Origin: Acidocella sp. KAb 2-4
GTDB lineage: Bacteria > Pseudomonadota > Alphaproteobacteria > Acetobacterales > Acetobacteraceae
NCBI RefSeq assembly: GCF_020567705.1
Contig: NZ_JAJDJU010000009.1
Span: 51,306-115,305, forward strand
Length of the DNA: 64,000 bases
Reading direction: 5' to 3'
The translations under genes and the position numbers were made by a program. Shown one piece after another: positions 11,020 through 21,104 of this stretch. How positions within the stretch are numbered: position 1 is the first letter of the stretch; every line of letters begins with the position of its first letter. The notes beneath the pieces are model-generated. The model worked only from the letters and a program-made list of their open reading frames with translations, made no database searches and was not told the DNA's origin.

Positions 11020-13212
11020 ATGACGGAACTGACAGATTATCCCATCGCCGTTGTCGATGACGCGCTGGCCGCCGGCGCGCTGTCGTCGCGCGCCATCGCC
11101 ACGCTGATCGCGGCGTTCGAGGAACGTAACCACGCCGTGCTCACCGGCATCACCCTGGCCGATGCCCAGGCCGGGCGGGTACTCTACACGGGGCTCTCGG
11201 CGGTGCTGATCGGCATTGACGGCTTCGCCAGCCGCGAGGCGCTGATCGGCACGCTTAGCGCGCTGCTCGCCCAGGCGCTGGCGCGCGCGCCGGATCTGCC
11301 GGTGTTCCTCTATGGCGAGCGGCGGATTCAGGAAAACCTGCCCACCGGGCTGATGCGCCAGATCGACGGCTATCTCTATCTGCATGAGGACACGCCGGGC
11401 TTCATCGCGGGTTATGTCTCCAGCACCATCCACCGGTATCTGGAGGCGATGCTGCCGCCCTTCTTCAAGGCGTTGAAGCGGTACACTTCGGGCGGCAAAT
11501 ATTCCTGGCACACGCCCGGCCATGGCGGCGGTGTGGCGTTCATGCGCTCGCCGGTCGGGCAGGCGTTCCATCGCTTTTTCGGCGAGACCACGCTGCGCGC
11601 CGATCTCTCCGTTTCGGTGCCCGATCTCGGCTCGCTGCTCGACCATACCGGCCCGGTGCGCGAGGCCGAGCGTGAGGCGGCGCAGAGCTTCGGCTCCGAT
11701 GCGACATTCTTCGTCACCAACGGCACTTCCAGCGCCAACAAGATCGTCTGGTCCGGGCTGGTCGCCCCCGGCGATTATGTGCTGGTGGACCGCAACTGCC
11801 ATAAATCGCTGGTGCATGCGCTCATCATGACCGGGGCGCGGCCAGTGTATCTGCGCCCCAGCCGCAACGCCTATGGCATTATTGGGCCGATCCCGCGTTC
11901 GGCGTTCTCGGTCGAGGCGCTGGCGGAACAATTGCCGCCGGGCGCGCGGCTGCGCATCGCCACCATCACCAACTCCACCTATGACGGGCTGTGCGTGAAC
12001 ACCGCCGAGGTGGCGCGCGCCCTGGCGCCGGTGACGGATGCCCTGCATTTTGACGAGGCCTGGCTGGCGCAGGCGCGGTTCCATGAGTTCTATCATCGCT
12101 TCTACGCGATGAGCGTGCCAGTGGAGGAGGGCACGCCGCTGATCTTCTCCACCCAATCGACGCATAAGGTGCTGGCCGCGTTCTCGCAGGCCTCGATGAT
12201 CCACATCAAGGAAAATCCGGCCGCGCCGCTCGACCGCGACAATTTCAACGAAGCCTACATGATGCATTCCTCCACCTCGCCCTGGTACGGCATCGTCGCC
12301 GCCTGCGACGTGGCGGCGCGCATGATGCGTGGCACCGCCGGGCGCACGCTGGTGGATGAGACGCTGCAGGAGGCCTCGGAATTCCGCGCCAGCATCGCCG
12401 CCATTGGCGAGGAGGCGCGCGGCACAGGCGAGTGGTGGTTCCGGCTCTGGCAGCCGGAGGAGACCGCGCTCTCGCAGCCGGGCTGGACACTCAAGCCCGG
12501 CGAGGCGTGGCACGGCTTTGACGATGTGAGCGAGGATTTCACTCTGCTCGACCCGGTGAAGGTCACGATCCTCTGTCCTGGCCTGGCGCCGGACGCGCCG
12601 GGCATCCCGGCGCCGATCGTGGCGAAATTCCTGTGGTCGCGCGGGATCGTCGTGGAGAAGGTGGGGCTGTACCATTTCCTCATCCTGTTCACGCTCGGCG
12701 TTTCGCGCGGCAAATGGAGCAATCTGATCACCGAGCTGCTGGCCTTCCGCGCGCATTACCAGGCCAATACACGCCTGGCCGATGTGCTGCCCGAGCTGGT
12801 GCAGGCCCACCCGCACACCTATGAGCGGCTGGGGCTTGCGGATTTATGCGCGATGCAGCACGCGGCTTATCGGGAAAATGATGTGCTGGCCTTGCAGAAC
12901 GAGATGTTCGCGGAATTGCCGCAGCCCGCGATGACGCCGCAGATGGCGCATGCCGCGCTGGTCGGCGGGCGGGTGGAGCAGGTGGGGCTGGACGATCTGC
13001 ATGGCCGCGTGCTGGCGCGCATGGTGGTGCCGTATCCGCCGGGCATTCCGCTCATCTTCCCGGGCGAGCGGGTGAGCCTGCCTTCCATCACGCGCTATCT
13101 GCGCTTCGCCGAGGCGTGGGGGCGGCGGTTTCCGGGGTTCGAGATCGATATTCACGGCGTGCGGCAAGGGGCGGACGGGCGCTTCCTGCTGGATTGCGTG
13201 GCGGAACCATAA
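11020..13212 (+). CDS. Orn/Lys/Arg decarboxylase, fold-type I PLP (first copy)
   Basis: Large 730-aa biosynthetic/inducible-type decarboxylase: an N-terminal wing domain (about 1-140), a PLP-binding core with KYSWHTPGHGGG, FVTNGTSSANK, NCHKSLVHA, FDEAWLAQARFHEFY and the Schiff-base lysine in STQSTHKVLAAFSQ, then a C-terminal domain with ALVPYPPGIP-type sequence (MVVPYPPGIPLIFPG). Members decarboxylate ornithine, lysine or arginine. Placement between ornithine cyclodeaminase and putA suggests ornithine to putrescine, competing with the proline route, but substrate cannot be read from sequence. A paralogue lies at 50969-53224. Confidence 0.9.
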   Translation: MTELTDYPIAVVDDALAAGALSSRAIATLIAAFEERNHAVLTGITLADAQAGRVLYTGLSAVLIGIDGFASREALIGTLSALLAQALARAPDLPVFLYGERRIQENLPTGLMRQIDGYLYLHEDTPGFIAGYVSSTIHRYLEAMLPPFFKALKRYTSGGKYSWHTPGHGGGVAFMRSPVGQAFHRFFGETTLRADLSVSVPDLGSLLDHTGPVREAEREAAQSFGSDATFFVTNGTSSANKIVWSGLVAPGDYVLVDRNCHKSLVHALIMTGARPVYLRPSRNAYGIIGPIPRSAFSVEALAEQLPPGARLRIATITNSTYDGLCVNTAEVARALAPVTDALHFDEAWLAQARFHEFYHRFYAMSVPVEEGTPLIFSTQSTHKVLAAFSQASMIHIKENPAAPLDRDNFNEAYMMHSSTSPWYGIVAACDVAARMMRGTAGRTLVDETLQEASEFRASIAAIGEEARGTGEWWFRLWQPEETALSQPGWTLKPGEAWHGFDDVSEDFTLLDPVKVTILCPGLAPDAPGIPAPIVAKFLWSRGIVVEKVGLYHFLILFTLGVSRGKWSNLITELLAFRAHYQANTRLADVLPELVQAHPHTYERLGLADLCAMQHAAYRENDVLALQNEMFAELPQPAMTPQMAHAALVGGRVEQVGLDDLHGRVLARMVVPYPPGIPLIFPGERVSLPSITRYLRFAEAWGRRFPGFEIDIHGVRQGADGRFLLDCVAEP

Positions 13213-13244
13213 AACGCGGCAAAGACGCGGCGGGAGAGAACCAG

Positions 13245-16200
13245 ATGAGTACGGACCAGATCACACCGTTTCACGATCTCGCGCGGGAGGTGCAGCCGCA
13301 AAGCGCGCTGCGCGCCGCCATCACCGCCGCCTGCCGCCGCCCGGAGCCGGATTGCGTGGCGCCGCTCATCGCCCAGGCCGAACTGCCCCCCGCCCAGGCG
13401 GCCGCGGTGCAGGAGACGGCGCGCCACCTCGCCACAAGGCTGCGCGCCAAGCAGGCGCGGGGCATGGTGGAGACGCTGCTGCAGGAATACGCGCTCTCCA
13501 GCCATGAGGGCGTGGCCCTGATGTGTCTGGCCGAGGCGCTGCTGCGCATCCCCGATACCGCGACGCGCGACGCGCTCATCCGCGACAAGATCGGTGCCGG
13601 CGATTGGCAGAGCCATCTCGGCGGCGGGCGCTCGCTCTTCGTCAACGCCGCCACCTGGGGGCTGCTGCTCACCGGCAAACTCACCGCCACCAGCAGCGAG
13701 GCGAGCCTGGCCTCGGTGCTCACCCGCCTGCTGGCGCGCGGCGGCGAGCCGGTGGTGCGCGCGGCGGTGAACACGGCCATGCGCCTGATGGGCGAGCAAT
13801 TCGTACTGGGCCAGAGCATTGGCGAGGCGCTGGCCAATGCCCGCAAGACCGAGGCGAGAGGCTTCCGCCATTCCTACGACATGCTGGGCGAGGCGGCGCT
13901 GACGGCGGAGGACGCCGCGCACTACCTGCATGCTTATGAACAGGCGATCCACGCCATCGGCAAAGCCGCCAAGGGCCGGGGCATTTACGAAGGCCCTGGT
14001 ATCTCCATCAAGCTTTCCGCCCTGCATCCGCGCTATGCGCGCGCCCAGCGCCCGCGTGTGATGGCCGAGCTGCTGCCGCGCCTGCTGGGGCTGACGAAGC
14101 TTGCGCGTGGCTATGATATTGGCATCAATATCGATGCCGAGGAGGCCGACCGGCTGGAGCTTTCGCTCGACCTGCTCGAACAGCTCTGCCTTGACCCGGA
14201 TCTCGCGGGCTGGAACGGCATCGGCTTTGTCGTGCAGGCCTATCAGAAGCGCGCGCCCTTCGTGCTCGATTACCTCATCGACCTCGCGCGCCGCACGCGC
14301 CGCCGGTTGATGTTGCGGCTGGTGAAGGGCGCTTATTGGGATTCCGAAATCAAACGCGCCCAGCTCGATGGGTTGGAGGATTTCCCGGTCTTCACCCGCA
14401 AGGTGCATACCGATGTCTCCTACCTCGCCTGCGCGCGCAAGCTGCTGGCGGTGCCGGAGGCGATCTTTCCGCAATTTGCCACGCATAACGCGCACACCGT
14501 GGCGGCGATCCACGCCATGGCGGGCGGTAATTTCTATGCCGGGCAATATGAGTTCCAATGCCTGCACGGCATGGGCGAGCCGCTTTATGAGGAAGTGGTG
14601 GGGCAGGGCGGCCTTAACCGCCCGTGCCGCATCTATGCGCCGGTCGGCACGCATGAGACGTTGCTCGCCTATCTCGTGCGGCGGCTGCTGGAAAACGGCG
14701 CGAACACCTCGTTCGTCAACCGGATCAACGATCCGAAGCTGAAGCTCGACGACATTATCGCCGATCCGGTGGCGGTGGCGCGGCGGATTGCACCGCCCGG
14801 CGTACCGCATGAAAAGATCGTGCGCCCGCCTGCGCTGTTTGGCGCCGCGCGCGCGAATTCGGCGGGGCTCGATCTGGCCAGCGAGCCATGCCTTGCGACG
14901 CTGGCGGAGGCCGGGCGGGCGGGACTGAAGACGAGCTGGCGGGCCACGCCGCTGCTGGGCGACGGCGAGGCGCGCGGGAGCCTCCGCGCGCTGCGCAACC
15001 CGGCTGACCAGCGCGACATGGTGGGCGAGGTGGCCGATGCCGCGCCGGCACATGTTGATGCGGCCTTCACCTTGGCCGAGCAGGCCGCCCCGGGTTGGCA
15101 GGCGCTGCCCGCCTCCGGTCGCGCGGCCATCCTACGCCGCGCCGCCGAGGCGCTGGAGGCGCGGATGCCTGAGTTGATCGGGCTGATCGTGCGCGAGGCG
15201 GGCAAGACCCTGGCGGCGGCAATCGGCGAGGTGCGCGAGGCGGTGGATTTCCTGCGCTATTACGCCGTGCAGGCCGAGGCGCTGAACCCGCCGCGCGCGC
15301 TGGGCCCGGTGGTCGCGATCAGCCCGTGGAACTTTCCACTTGCGATTTTCACCGGCCAGGCGGCGGCGGCGCTGGCGGCGGGCAATGTCGTGCTGGCCAA
15401 GCCGGCCGAGGAAACGCCGCTGATCGCGGCCGAGGCGGTGCGGATGCTGCGCGCGGCGGGCGTGCCCCCGGGCGCGTTGCAGATGCTGCCCGGCGGCGGC
15501 GAGGTTGGCGCCGCATTGGTGGCCGATGCGCGTGTGCGCGGGGTGATGTTCACCGGCTCCACCGAGGTCGCGCGGCTGTTGCAGGCGCAGCTCGCCGGGC
15601 GGGTGGACGCGCACGGAATGCCGATCCCGCTCATCGCGGAGACGGGCGGGCAGAACGCGATGGTGGTGGATTCCTCGGCCCTGCCCGAGCAGGCGGTGGC
15701 GGATATCCTGTCCTCGGCATTCGATTCCGCCGGGCAACGCTGCTCGGCGTTGCGCATCCTGCTGGTGCAGGAGGAAATTGCCCCGCGCCTGCTGGCGATG
15801 CTGCGCGGCGCGCTGGCAGAACTCAGCCTCGGCCACCCGGACCGGCTGAGCACCGATATCGGCCCGGTGATCAGCGCCGAAGCCCGCGCCACCATCACCG
15901 CGCATATCGAGGCGATGCGCGCCCGTGGCTGTGCGGTCACCCAGGCGGCGCTGCCGGACGAGACGGCGGCGGGATTTTTCGTCGCCCCGGCGATCATCGA
16001 AATCCCCGGCATCGAGGTCTTGGGGCGCGAGGTGTTCGGCCCCGTGCTGCATGTGCTGCGCTATGAGCGCGCCGGGCTGGCGGCGGCGGTCGATGCCGTC
16101 AACGCGCTGGGCTATGGCCTGACCTTCGGCGTGCATAGCCGCATCGACGAGACGATCGAGCATGTCACCGCGCGCATCAGCGCCGGGAATGTGTATGTGA

Positions 16201-16907
16201 ACCGCAACATCATTGGCGCGGTGGTGGGTGTGCAGCCCTTTGGCGGGCATGGGCTTTCAGGCACCGGGCCGAAGGCGGGCGGGCCGCTCTATCTGCGCCG
16301 GCTGGTGGTGCAGGACGGCCTGCCGCCGCTGGCCTTAGGCGAGGCCCCGGCGGCGCTGCGCGAGGCCATCGCCGCGCTGCGCGCCAAAGGCGAGGATGTG
16401 AGCGCGCTGGAGCATTATGCCGGGCGCCCCGTCCTCCAGAGCGGCGCCAAGCGTTGCGCCGGGCAGCCGGGCTGGTGCCCGCCGGTCCTGGGGGGCACCA
16501 TCCTGCCGGGGCCGGTGGGCGAGCAAAACAGCTATGTGCTGGCCCCGCGCGGGCTGGTGCTGTGCCATGCCGCCACCCGCGCCGGGTTGCTGGGCCAGCT
16601 CGGCGCCGTGCTGGCCACCGGCAACAAGCCGTTACTCGCCGGGCCTGTGGCCGAGGCCTTGCGCCCGGCGCTGCCGCCCGGCCTCGCCGCCGAGACCGGG
16701 TTGCCCGATGCCGCCTTGTACGAGGGCGGCGCGGATGGTCTGGCGGCATTGCAGCGCGAGATGCTGGGCTACAAACACGCCGTGGTGCCAATCTACGCCG
16801 CCGCGCCGGAGGGCGATTACCCGCTCGAATTCCTGTTGCAGGAGCGCGCGGTGAGCGTGAACACCGCCGCCGCGGGTGGCAATGCCAGCCTGATGACGAT
16901 CGGCTGA
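13245..16907 (+). CDS. putA: Bifunctional proline dehydrogenase / P5C dehydrogenase PutA
   Basis: 1220-aa enzyme that oxidises proline to glutamate. An alpha-helical arm is followed by an FAD-dependent proline dehydrogenase barrel (about 130-430; YEGPGISIKLSALHPRY, GFVVQAYQKRA, LRLVKGAYWDSEIKRAQ), then an NAD-dependent aldehyde dehydrogenase (about 520-970; AISPWNFPLAIFTGQ, FTGSTEVARLL, catalytic Cys in GQRCSALR) and a C-terminal domain of about 200 aa. There is no N-terminal ribbon-helix-helix, so it is not a self-repressing PutA; control may come from the Lrp-type protein. The ATG at 13245 is preceded by GGGAGAG; the frame is open upstream into the previous gene. Confidence 0.96.
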   Translation: MSTDQITPFHDLAREVQPQSALRAAITAACRRPEPDCVAPLIAQAELPPAQAAAVQETARHLATRLRAKQARGMVETLLQEYALSSHEGVALMCLAEALLRIPDTATRDALIRDKIGAGDWQSHLGGGRSLFVNAATWGLLLTGKLTATSSEASLASVLTRLLARGGEPVVRAAVNTAMRLMGEQFVLGQSIGEALANARKTEARGFRHSYDMLGEAALTAEDAAHYLHAYEQAIHAIGKAAKGRGIYEGPGISIKLSALHPRYARAQRPRVMAELLPRLLGLTKLARGYDIGINIDAEEADRLELSLDLLEQLCLDPDLAGWNGIGFVVQAYQKRAPFVLDYLIDLARRTRRRLMLRLVKGAYWDSEIKRAQLDGLEDFPVFTRKVHTDVSYLACARKLLAVPEAIFPQFATHNAHTVAAIHAMAGGNFYAGQYEFQCLHGMGEPLYEEVVGQGGLNRPCRIYAPVGTHETLLAYLVRRLLENGANTSFVNRINDPKLKLDDIIADPVAVARRIAPPGVPHEKIVRPPALFGAARANSAGLDLASEPCLATLAEAGRAGLKTSWRATPLLGDGEARGSLRALRNPADQRDMVGEVADAAPAHVDAAFTLAEQAAPGWQALPASGRAAILRRAAEALEARMPELIGLIVREAGKTLAAAIGEVREAVDFLRYYAVQAEALNPPRALGPVVAISPWNFPLAIFTGQAAAALAAGNVVLAKPAEETPLIAAEAVRMLRAAGVPPGALQMLPGGGEVGAALVADARVRGVMFTGSTEVARLLQAQLAGRVDAHGMPIPLIAETGGQNAMVVDSSALPEQAVADILSSAFDSAGQRCSALRILLVQEEIAPRLLAMLRGALAELSLGHPDRLSTDIGPVISAEARATITAHIEAMRARGCAVTQAALPDETAAGFFVAPAIIEIPGIEVLGREVFGPVLHVLRYERAGLAAAVDAVNALGYGLTFGVHSRIDETIEHVTARISAGNVYVNRNIIGAVVGVQPFGGHGLSGTGPKAGGPLYLRRLVVQDGLPPLALGEAPAALREAIAALRAKGEDVSALEHYAGRPVLQSGAKRCAGQPGWCPPVLGGTILPGPVGEQNSYVLAPRGLVLCHAATRAGLLGQLGAVLATGNKPLLAGPVAEALRPALPPGLAAETGLPDAALYEGGADGLAALQREMLGYKHAVVPIYAAAPEGDYPLEFLLQERAVSVNTAAAGGNASLMTIG

Positions 16908-17993
16908 TTATTCGCCCAGCCAGTCGCGCAGGGCGTCGGCGCCGCCTTCGCCGGGGGCGGGGCGAGGCGCTGGCGGGGGTGGCACCGAGCGCGAGAAGCG
17001 CGGCGCCGGGGCGGGCTGCGCCACGCCGTCCACGGTCATGAAGCTGCCCCGCGCTTGGTTGTGCTTGTGGCGCGGCGCTTCGTCGAGCGACAGCACGGGC
17101 GCCACGCAGCCATCGCTATCCTCGAACAGCGCGCACCATTCGTCGCGCGGCTTGCCGAGGAAGAGCGCGGCCAGCCTGGCGTGCAGGGCGGGGTTGGCGG
17201 TGTGGTCCGGCCATTCCGCCGCGTTCAGGCCCAGCCTGGCGCAAAAGATCTCGAAGAATTTGCGCTCCAGCGGCGCGATGGCGACATGCTTGCCATCGGC
17301 GCAGACATAGCTGCGATACACCGCCGCGCCGCCATCCAGCAGGTTGGCCGCGCGTTGATCCCTCCACAGCCCCTCGGCGCGCATGGCGTAGATCATCGCC
17401 ATCAGCGCCGTCGTGCCGTCGGTGATCGCGGCGTCTATCACTTGGCCCAGCCCGGAGCGCTGGCGCTCATACAGCGCGGCCAGGATGCCGGTGATCAGGA
17501 ACATCGAGCCGCCGCCGAAATCGCCCACCAGATTGAGCGGCGGCAAGGGTTGCGCGGAGGTGCCGATGGCGTGCAGCGCGCCGGTCAGCGCCAGATAGGT
17601 GAGGTCGTGCCCGGCGGTGGGGGCGAGCGGGCCAGTCTGGCCCCAGCCGGTCATGCGGGCATAGATCAACCCCGGATTGGCCGCGCAGAGCGGTTTCGGT
17701 CCCAGGCCGAGGCGCTCCATCACGCCGGGGCGGAAGCCCTCGACCAGCACATCGGCCCTCGCCGCCAATTTTTGCGCGGTTTCCAGCCCCTCGGCCGTTT
17801 TCAGATCGAGCAGCAGCGAGCGCCGCCCGCGCTCCATGAAATCGCGTTGCAGCCCGAGCAGGTTCTCCGCTCCGGCGCGGTCGATGCGCAGCACGTCGGC
17901 GCCGAGATCGGCCAGCACCATGCAGGCGAAGGGCGCCGGACCCAGCCCGTTGAACTCCAGCACCTTCAACCCGGCGAGCGGCCCTGTGCTCAC
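16908..17993 (-). CDS. Alpha-methylacyl-CoA racemase, class III CoA-transferase family
   Basis: 361-aa CaiB/BaiF-fold protein. [23 protein letters not shown] at the start, [11 protein letters not shown] and the catalytic-region motifs [14 protein letters not shown] and [11 protein letters not shown] place it with racemases (AMACR/MCR), which use a His/Asp pair to epimerise 2-methyl-branched acyl-CoAs, rather than with CoA-transferases. It is the last gene of the five-gene leftward operon and overlaps the acyl-CoA dehydrogenase by 4 bp. Its stop abuts the putA stop. Likely role: turning (R)-2-methylacyl-CoA into the (S) form that the neighbouring dehydrogenase can use (inference). Confidence 0.85.
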   Translation of the reverse strand: MSTGPLAGLKVLEFNGLGPAPFACMVLADLGADVLRIDRAGAENLLGLQRDFMERGRRSLLLDLKTAEGLETAQKLAARADVLVEGFRPGVMERLGLGPKPLCAANPGLIYARMTGWGQTGPLAPTAGHDLTYLALTGALHAIGTSAQPLPPLNLVGDFGGGSMFLITGILAALYERQRSGLGQVIDAAITDGTTALMAMIYAMRAEGLWRDQRAANLLDGGAAVYRSYVCADGKHVAIAPLERKFFEIFCARLGLNAAEWPDHTANPALHARLAALFLGKPRDEWCALFEDSDGCVAPVLSLDEAPRHKHNQARGSFMTVDGVAQPAPAPRFSRSVPPPPAPRPAPGEGGADALRDWLGE

Positions 17994-19120
17994 GCGATCC
18001 CCCGCGCGATCACCAGCCGCTGGATGTCGCTGGTGCCCTCATAGATCTGGCAGACGCGCACATCGCGGTAGATGCGCTCCACCGGATAATCGGCGATATA
18101 GCCATTGCCGCCGAAGATTTGCAGCGCCGCGGAGACCACGCGCTCGGCCATCTCGGAGGCGAACAGCTTGGCCATGCAGGCTTCCGTCAGGCAGGGCTCG
18201 CCGGCCTCGCGCAGCGCCGCGGCGTGCCACACCATCTGCCGCGCGGCCTCGATCTCGGTGGCCATGCTGGCCAGCCGGAAGGCGATGGCCTGATGTTCGG
18301 CGATTGGTTTGCCGAAGGTCTGGCGCTCGCGGGCGTAATCACGCGCGGCCTCAAACGCGGCGCGGGCCATGCCCACCGCCTGGGCGGCGATGCCGATGCG
18401 CCCGCCTTCGAGATTGGCCAGCGCGATCTTGTAGCCCTCGCCCTCTTCGCCCAGGCGCAGGCTGGCGGGGATCACCATGTCGTCGAAGGCCAGGGCGCAG
18501 GTGTCCGAGCTGTGCTGGCCGAGCTTGGTCTCCACCCGCATCACCCGGTAGCCCGGCGTGTTGGTGGGCACGATGAAGGCGGAGATGCCCTTTTTGCCCG
18601 CCTCGGGATTGGTGACGGCGAACAGGATCACCGCATCGCCATTCTGGCCGGAGGTGATGAACTGCTTGGCGCCGTTGATGACGTAATTGTCGCCCTCGCG
18701 GCGCGCGCGGGTGCGCAGATCCGCGGCATCCGAGCCCGCTTGCGGCTCGGTGAGGGCGAAGCCGCCGATCCATTCGCCTGAGGCCAGCTTGGGCAGGAAT
18801 TCGCGCTTCTGCGTCTCAGTGCCGAATTTCACGATCGGACCGCAGCCGACCGAGTTATGCACTGAGAGGATGGTGGAGCAGGCGCCATCCGCCACGGCGA
18901 TTTCCTCCAGCACCACGGCGTAGCTCACCGCATCCAGCGCCGAGCCGCCATAGTCCTCCGGCACCGTCATGCCGAGCAGGCCGAGCGCCCCCATCTCGCG
19001 CAGCTCCTCGCGCGGGAAGCGGTGCTCGGCATCGCGCGCGGCGGCGCCGGGGGCGAGGCGCTCGCGGGCGAAGCCGCGGGCCATGTCGCGCATGGCCGCC
19101 TGGGTCTCGTTCAGAATCAT
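17990..19120 (-). CDS. Acyl-CoA dehydrogenase (short/branched-chain type)
   Basis: FAD flavoprotein of 376 aa that introduces the alpha,beta double bond into an acyl-CoA and passes electrons to ETF. Family landmarks are [30 protein letters not shown], the helical block [20 protein letters not shown] and the C-terminal catalytic glutamate in [13 protein letters not shown]. That C-terminal Glu position fits short/medium/branched-chain dehydrogenases and differs from the isovaleryl-CoA dehydrogenase at 24871. With a racemase, an HSD10-like dehydrogenase and a thiolase in the same operon, 2-methylbutanoyl-CoA or similar is a reasonable substrate. Confidence 0.9.
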   Translation of the reverse strand: MILNETQAAMRDMARGFARERLAPGAAARDAEHRFPREELREMGALGLLGMTVPEDYGGSALDAVSYAVVLEEIAVADGACSTILSVHNSVGCGPIVKFGTETQKREFLPKLASGEWIGGFALTEPQAGSDAADLRTRARREGDNYVINGAKQFITSGQNGDAVILFAVTNPEAGKKGISAFIVPTNTPGYRVMRVETKLGQHSSDTCALAFDDMVIPASLRLGEEGEGYKIALANLEGGRIGIAAQAVGMARAAFEAARDYARERQTFGKPIAEHQAIAFRLASMATEIEAARQMVWHAAALREAGEPCLTEACMAKLFASEMAERVVSAALQIFGGNGYIADYPVERIYRDVRVCQIYEGTSDIQRLVIARGIA

Positions 19121-19133
19121 GCGTCACATCCTC

Positions 19134-20309
19134 TCAGTGCATCAGCTCAACGGCCATGGCCGTGGCCTCGCCGCCGCCGATGCAGAGCGAGGCGACGCCC
19201 CGCTTGCCGCCGCGCTCGGCCAGCGCCGCCAGCAGCGTGACCAGGATGCGCGCCCCGGAAGCGCCGATCGGGTGGCCCAGCGCGCAGGCGCCGCCATTCA
19301 CGTTCACCTTGTCATGCGGCAGGTCGAGCTCGCGCATCGCCGCCATCGCCACCACAGCGAAGGCCTCGTTGATCTCGAACAGATCGACATCGCCCAGCGC
19401 CCAGCCGGTTTTGGTGGCGAGCTTGCGCATGGCGCCAATCGGCGCGGTGGGGAATAAATTCGGGGCGTCGGCATGGGTGGCGTGGCCGACGATCCGCGCG
19501 AGCGGGGTGAAGTCGCGCTTTTCGGCCTCCGAGGCGCGCATCAGCACCAAAGCGGCGGCGCCGTCGGAGATCGAGGAGGAATTCGCCGCCGTGACCGTGC
19601 CGCCCTGGCGGAAGGCTGGCTTGAGCGTGGGGATCTTGTCGAGCCGCGCCTTGCCGGGCTGCTCGTCGATGCTGACCACCGCCTTGCCGGTCTCCACCGG
19701 CACGATCTCACCGGCGAAGCGCCCCTCGGCGATCGCCGCCTGGGCGCGGGTAAGCGAGGCGATGGCGTAAGCATCCTGCGCCTCGCGGGTGAATTGGTAG
19801 GCCTGAGCGCAATCCTCGGCGAAGGTGCCCATCAGGCGGCCCTTGTCATAGGCGTCCTCCAGCCCGTCGAGGAACATATGGTCCAGCACCTTGCCGTGGC
19901 CGAGCCGGTAGCCGGCGCGCGCCTTCTCCAGCAGATAGGGGGCGTTGGTCATGCTCTCCATGCCGCCGGCCACCACGATCCCGGCGCTGCCGGCGGTGAT
20001 CAGGTCATGCGCCAGCATCGCCGCCTTCATGCCCGAGCCGCACATCTTGTTCACCGTGGTCGCCCCGGCGGCGAGCGGCAGTCCGGCCTTTAGCGCCGCC
20101 TGCCGGGCCGGGGCTTGGCCCTGGCCCGCGGGCAGCACGCAGCCGAACAGGATCTCCTCCACGGCCTCGGGCGCGAGGCGGGCGCGCTCCAGCGCGGCCT
20201 TGATCGCGGCGGCGCCGAGATCGGCGGCGGCGACGGTGGAAAAATCCCCCTGGAACCCGCCCATCGGGGTGCGGGCGGCGGAAACGATGACGATGGGATC
20301 AGCGGACAT
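19134..20309 (-). CDS. Acetyl-CoA acetyltransferase / 3-ketoacyl-CoA thiolase
   Basis: Thiolase of 391 aa, normal length. The nucleophilic Cys is in the LPAGQGQAPARQAAL region, the conserved TTVNKMCGSGMKAAML follows, and the C-terminal active-site motifs NGGACALGHPIGASGAR and SLCIGGGEATAMAVE (second Cys) are present. It cleaves 3-ketoacyl-CoA with CoA. In this operon, between a CoA ligase/HSD10-type dehydrogenase and an acyl-CoA dehydrogenase, it probably works in the degradative direction, for example on 2-methylacetoacetyl-CoA. A biosynthetic acetoacetyl-CoA thiolase is the alternative. Gap to the downstream gene is 13 bp. Confidence 0.9.
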   Translation of the reverse strand: MSADPIVIVSAARTPMGGFQGDFSTVAAADLGAAAIKAALERARLAPEAVEEILFGCVLPAGQGQAPARQAALKAGLPLAAGATTVNKMCGSGMKAAMLAHDLITAGSAGIVVAGGMESMTNAPYLLEKARAGYRLGHGKVLDHMFLDGLEDAYDKGRLMGTFAEDCAQAYQFTREAQDAYAIASLTRAQAAIAEGRFAGEIVPVETGKAVVSIDEQPGKARLDKIPTLKPAFRQGGTVTAANSSSISDGAAALVLMRASEAEKRDFTPLARIVGHATHADAPNLFPTAPIGAMRKLATKTGWALGDVDLFEINEAFAVVAMAAMRELDLPHDKVNVNGGACALGHPIGASGARILVTLLAALAERGGKRGVASLCIGGGEATAMAVELMH

Positions 20310-20327
20310 GGGACACTCCTGGGATCG

Positions 20328-21089
20328 TTATTTCGGCGCCATGCGCAGCGCGCCGTCGAGGCGGATGACCTCGCCATTGAGCATGATGTTTTCGATGATA
20401 TGCGCGGCCAGGGCGGCGAACTCCTCAGGCCGGCCGAGGCGCGGCGGGAAGGGCACGGTGGCGCCCAGGCTGTCCTGCACCGCCTGCGGCATCGCCGCCA
20501 TCATCGGCGTGGCGAAGATGCCGGGCGCGATGGTGACGCAGCGTATGCCCGAGCGCGCCAGCTCGCGCGCCACCGGCAGGGTCAGCCCCGCCACCCCGGC
20601 CTTGGAGGCAGCGTAGGCGGCCTGGCCGATCTGCCCGTCATAAGCGGCGATGGAGGCGGTGTTGATGATCACCCCGCGCTCGCCCTCCGCCCCGGCCTCT
20701 TGCCTGGCCATGGCGTCGGCGGCCAGGCGCAGCATGTTGAAGGTGCCGATCAGGTTGATGCTCACCGCGCGGGCGAAGCTTTCCAGCCGGTGCGGGCCGT
20801 CGCGCCCGATCACCTTCTCGCCGGGGGCGATGCCGGCGCAGTTCACCAGCCCGTCCAGCCGCCCGAACGCGGCGAGCGCTTTCGCCACCGCCGCCTGGCC
20901 ATCGGCCTCGGAGGTAACATCGGTGCGCGCGAACACACCGCCAAGCTCGGCGGCCAGGGCCTCGCCGGTTTCGGCGTTGATGTCGGCCAGCGCCACCTTG
21001 GCGCCGCGCGCGGCCAGATGCCGCGCCGTGGCCGCGCCAAGGCCGGAGCCGCCGCCGGTGATGAGGAAGACGCGGGAGTCGATCTGCAT
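20328..21089 (-). CDS. HSD10-like 3-hydroxyacyl-CoA dehydrogenase (SDR)
   Basis: 253-aa short-chain dehydrogenase with Rossmann motif [15 protein letters not shown] near residue 11, NAG-type [13 protein letters not shown], and the catalytic Ser-Tyr-Lys in [15 protein letters not shown] and YAASKAGV. The insertion after the NAD site and the AYDGQIGQ loop are hallmarks of type II 3-hydroxyacyl-CoA dehydrogenase (HSD17B10), which oxidises 2-methyl-3-hydroxybutanoyl-CoA in isoleucine degradation. It is the second gene of the leftward acyl-CoA operon, 15 bp from the CoA ligase. Function by family; exact substrate inferred. Confidence 0.88.
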   Translation of the reverse strand: MQIDSRVFLITGGGSGLGAATARHLAARGAKVALADINAETGEALAAELGGVFARTDVTSEADGQAAVAKALAAFGRLDGLVNCAGIAPGEKVIGRDGPHRLESFARAVSINLIGTFNMLRLAADAMARQEAGAEGERGVIINTASIAAYDGQIGQAAYAASKAGVAGLTLPVARELARSGIRCVTIAPGIFATPMMAAMPQAVQDSLGATVPFPPRLGRPEEFAALAAHIIENIMLNGEVIRLDGALRMAPK

Positions 21090-21104
21090 GGTTCCGTCCT
21101 TCGT

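Noticed and set aside
10828..12816. 662-codon minus-strand open frame opposite the first decarboxylase
   Set aside because: Antisense shadow of a conserved gene, low-complexity Arg/His/Gly composition, no ribosome site or family motif.
13152..15053. 633-codon minus-strand open frame opposite putA
   Set aside because: Antisense shadow of PutA, whose domains are intact on the plus strand.
16900..16915. Search for a terminator between putA and the racemase gene
   Set aside because: The stops are adjacent and no hairpin with a T tract is visible.
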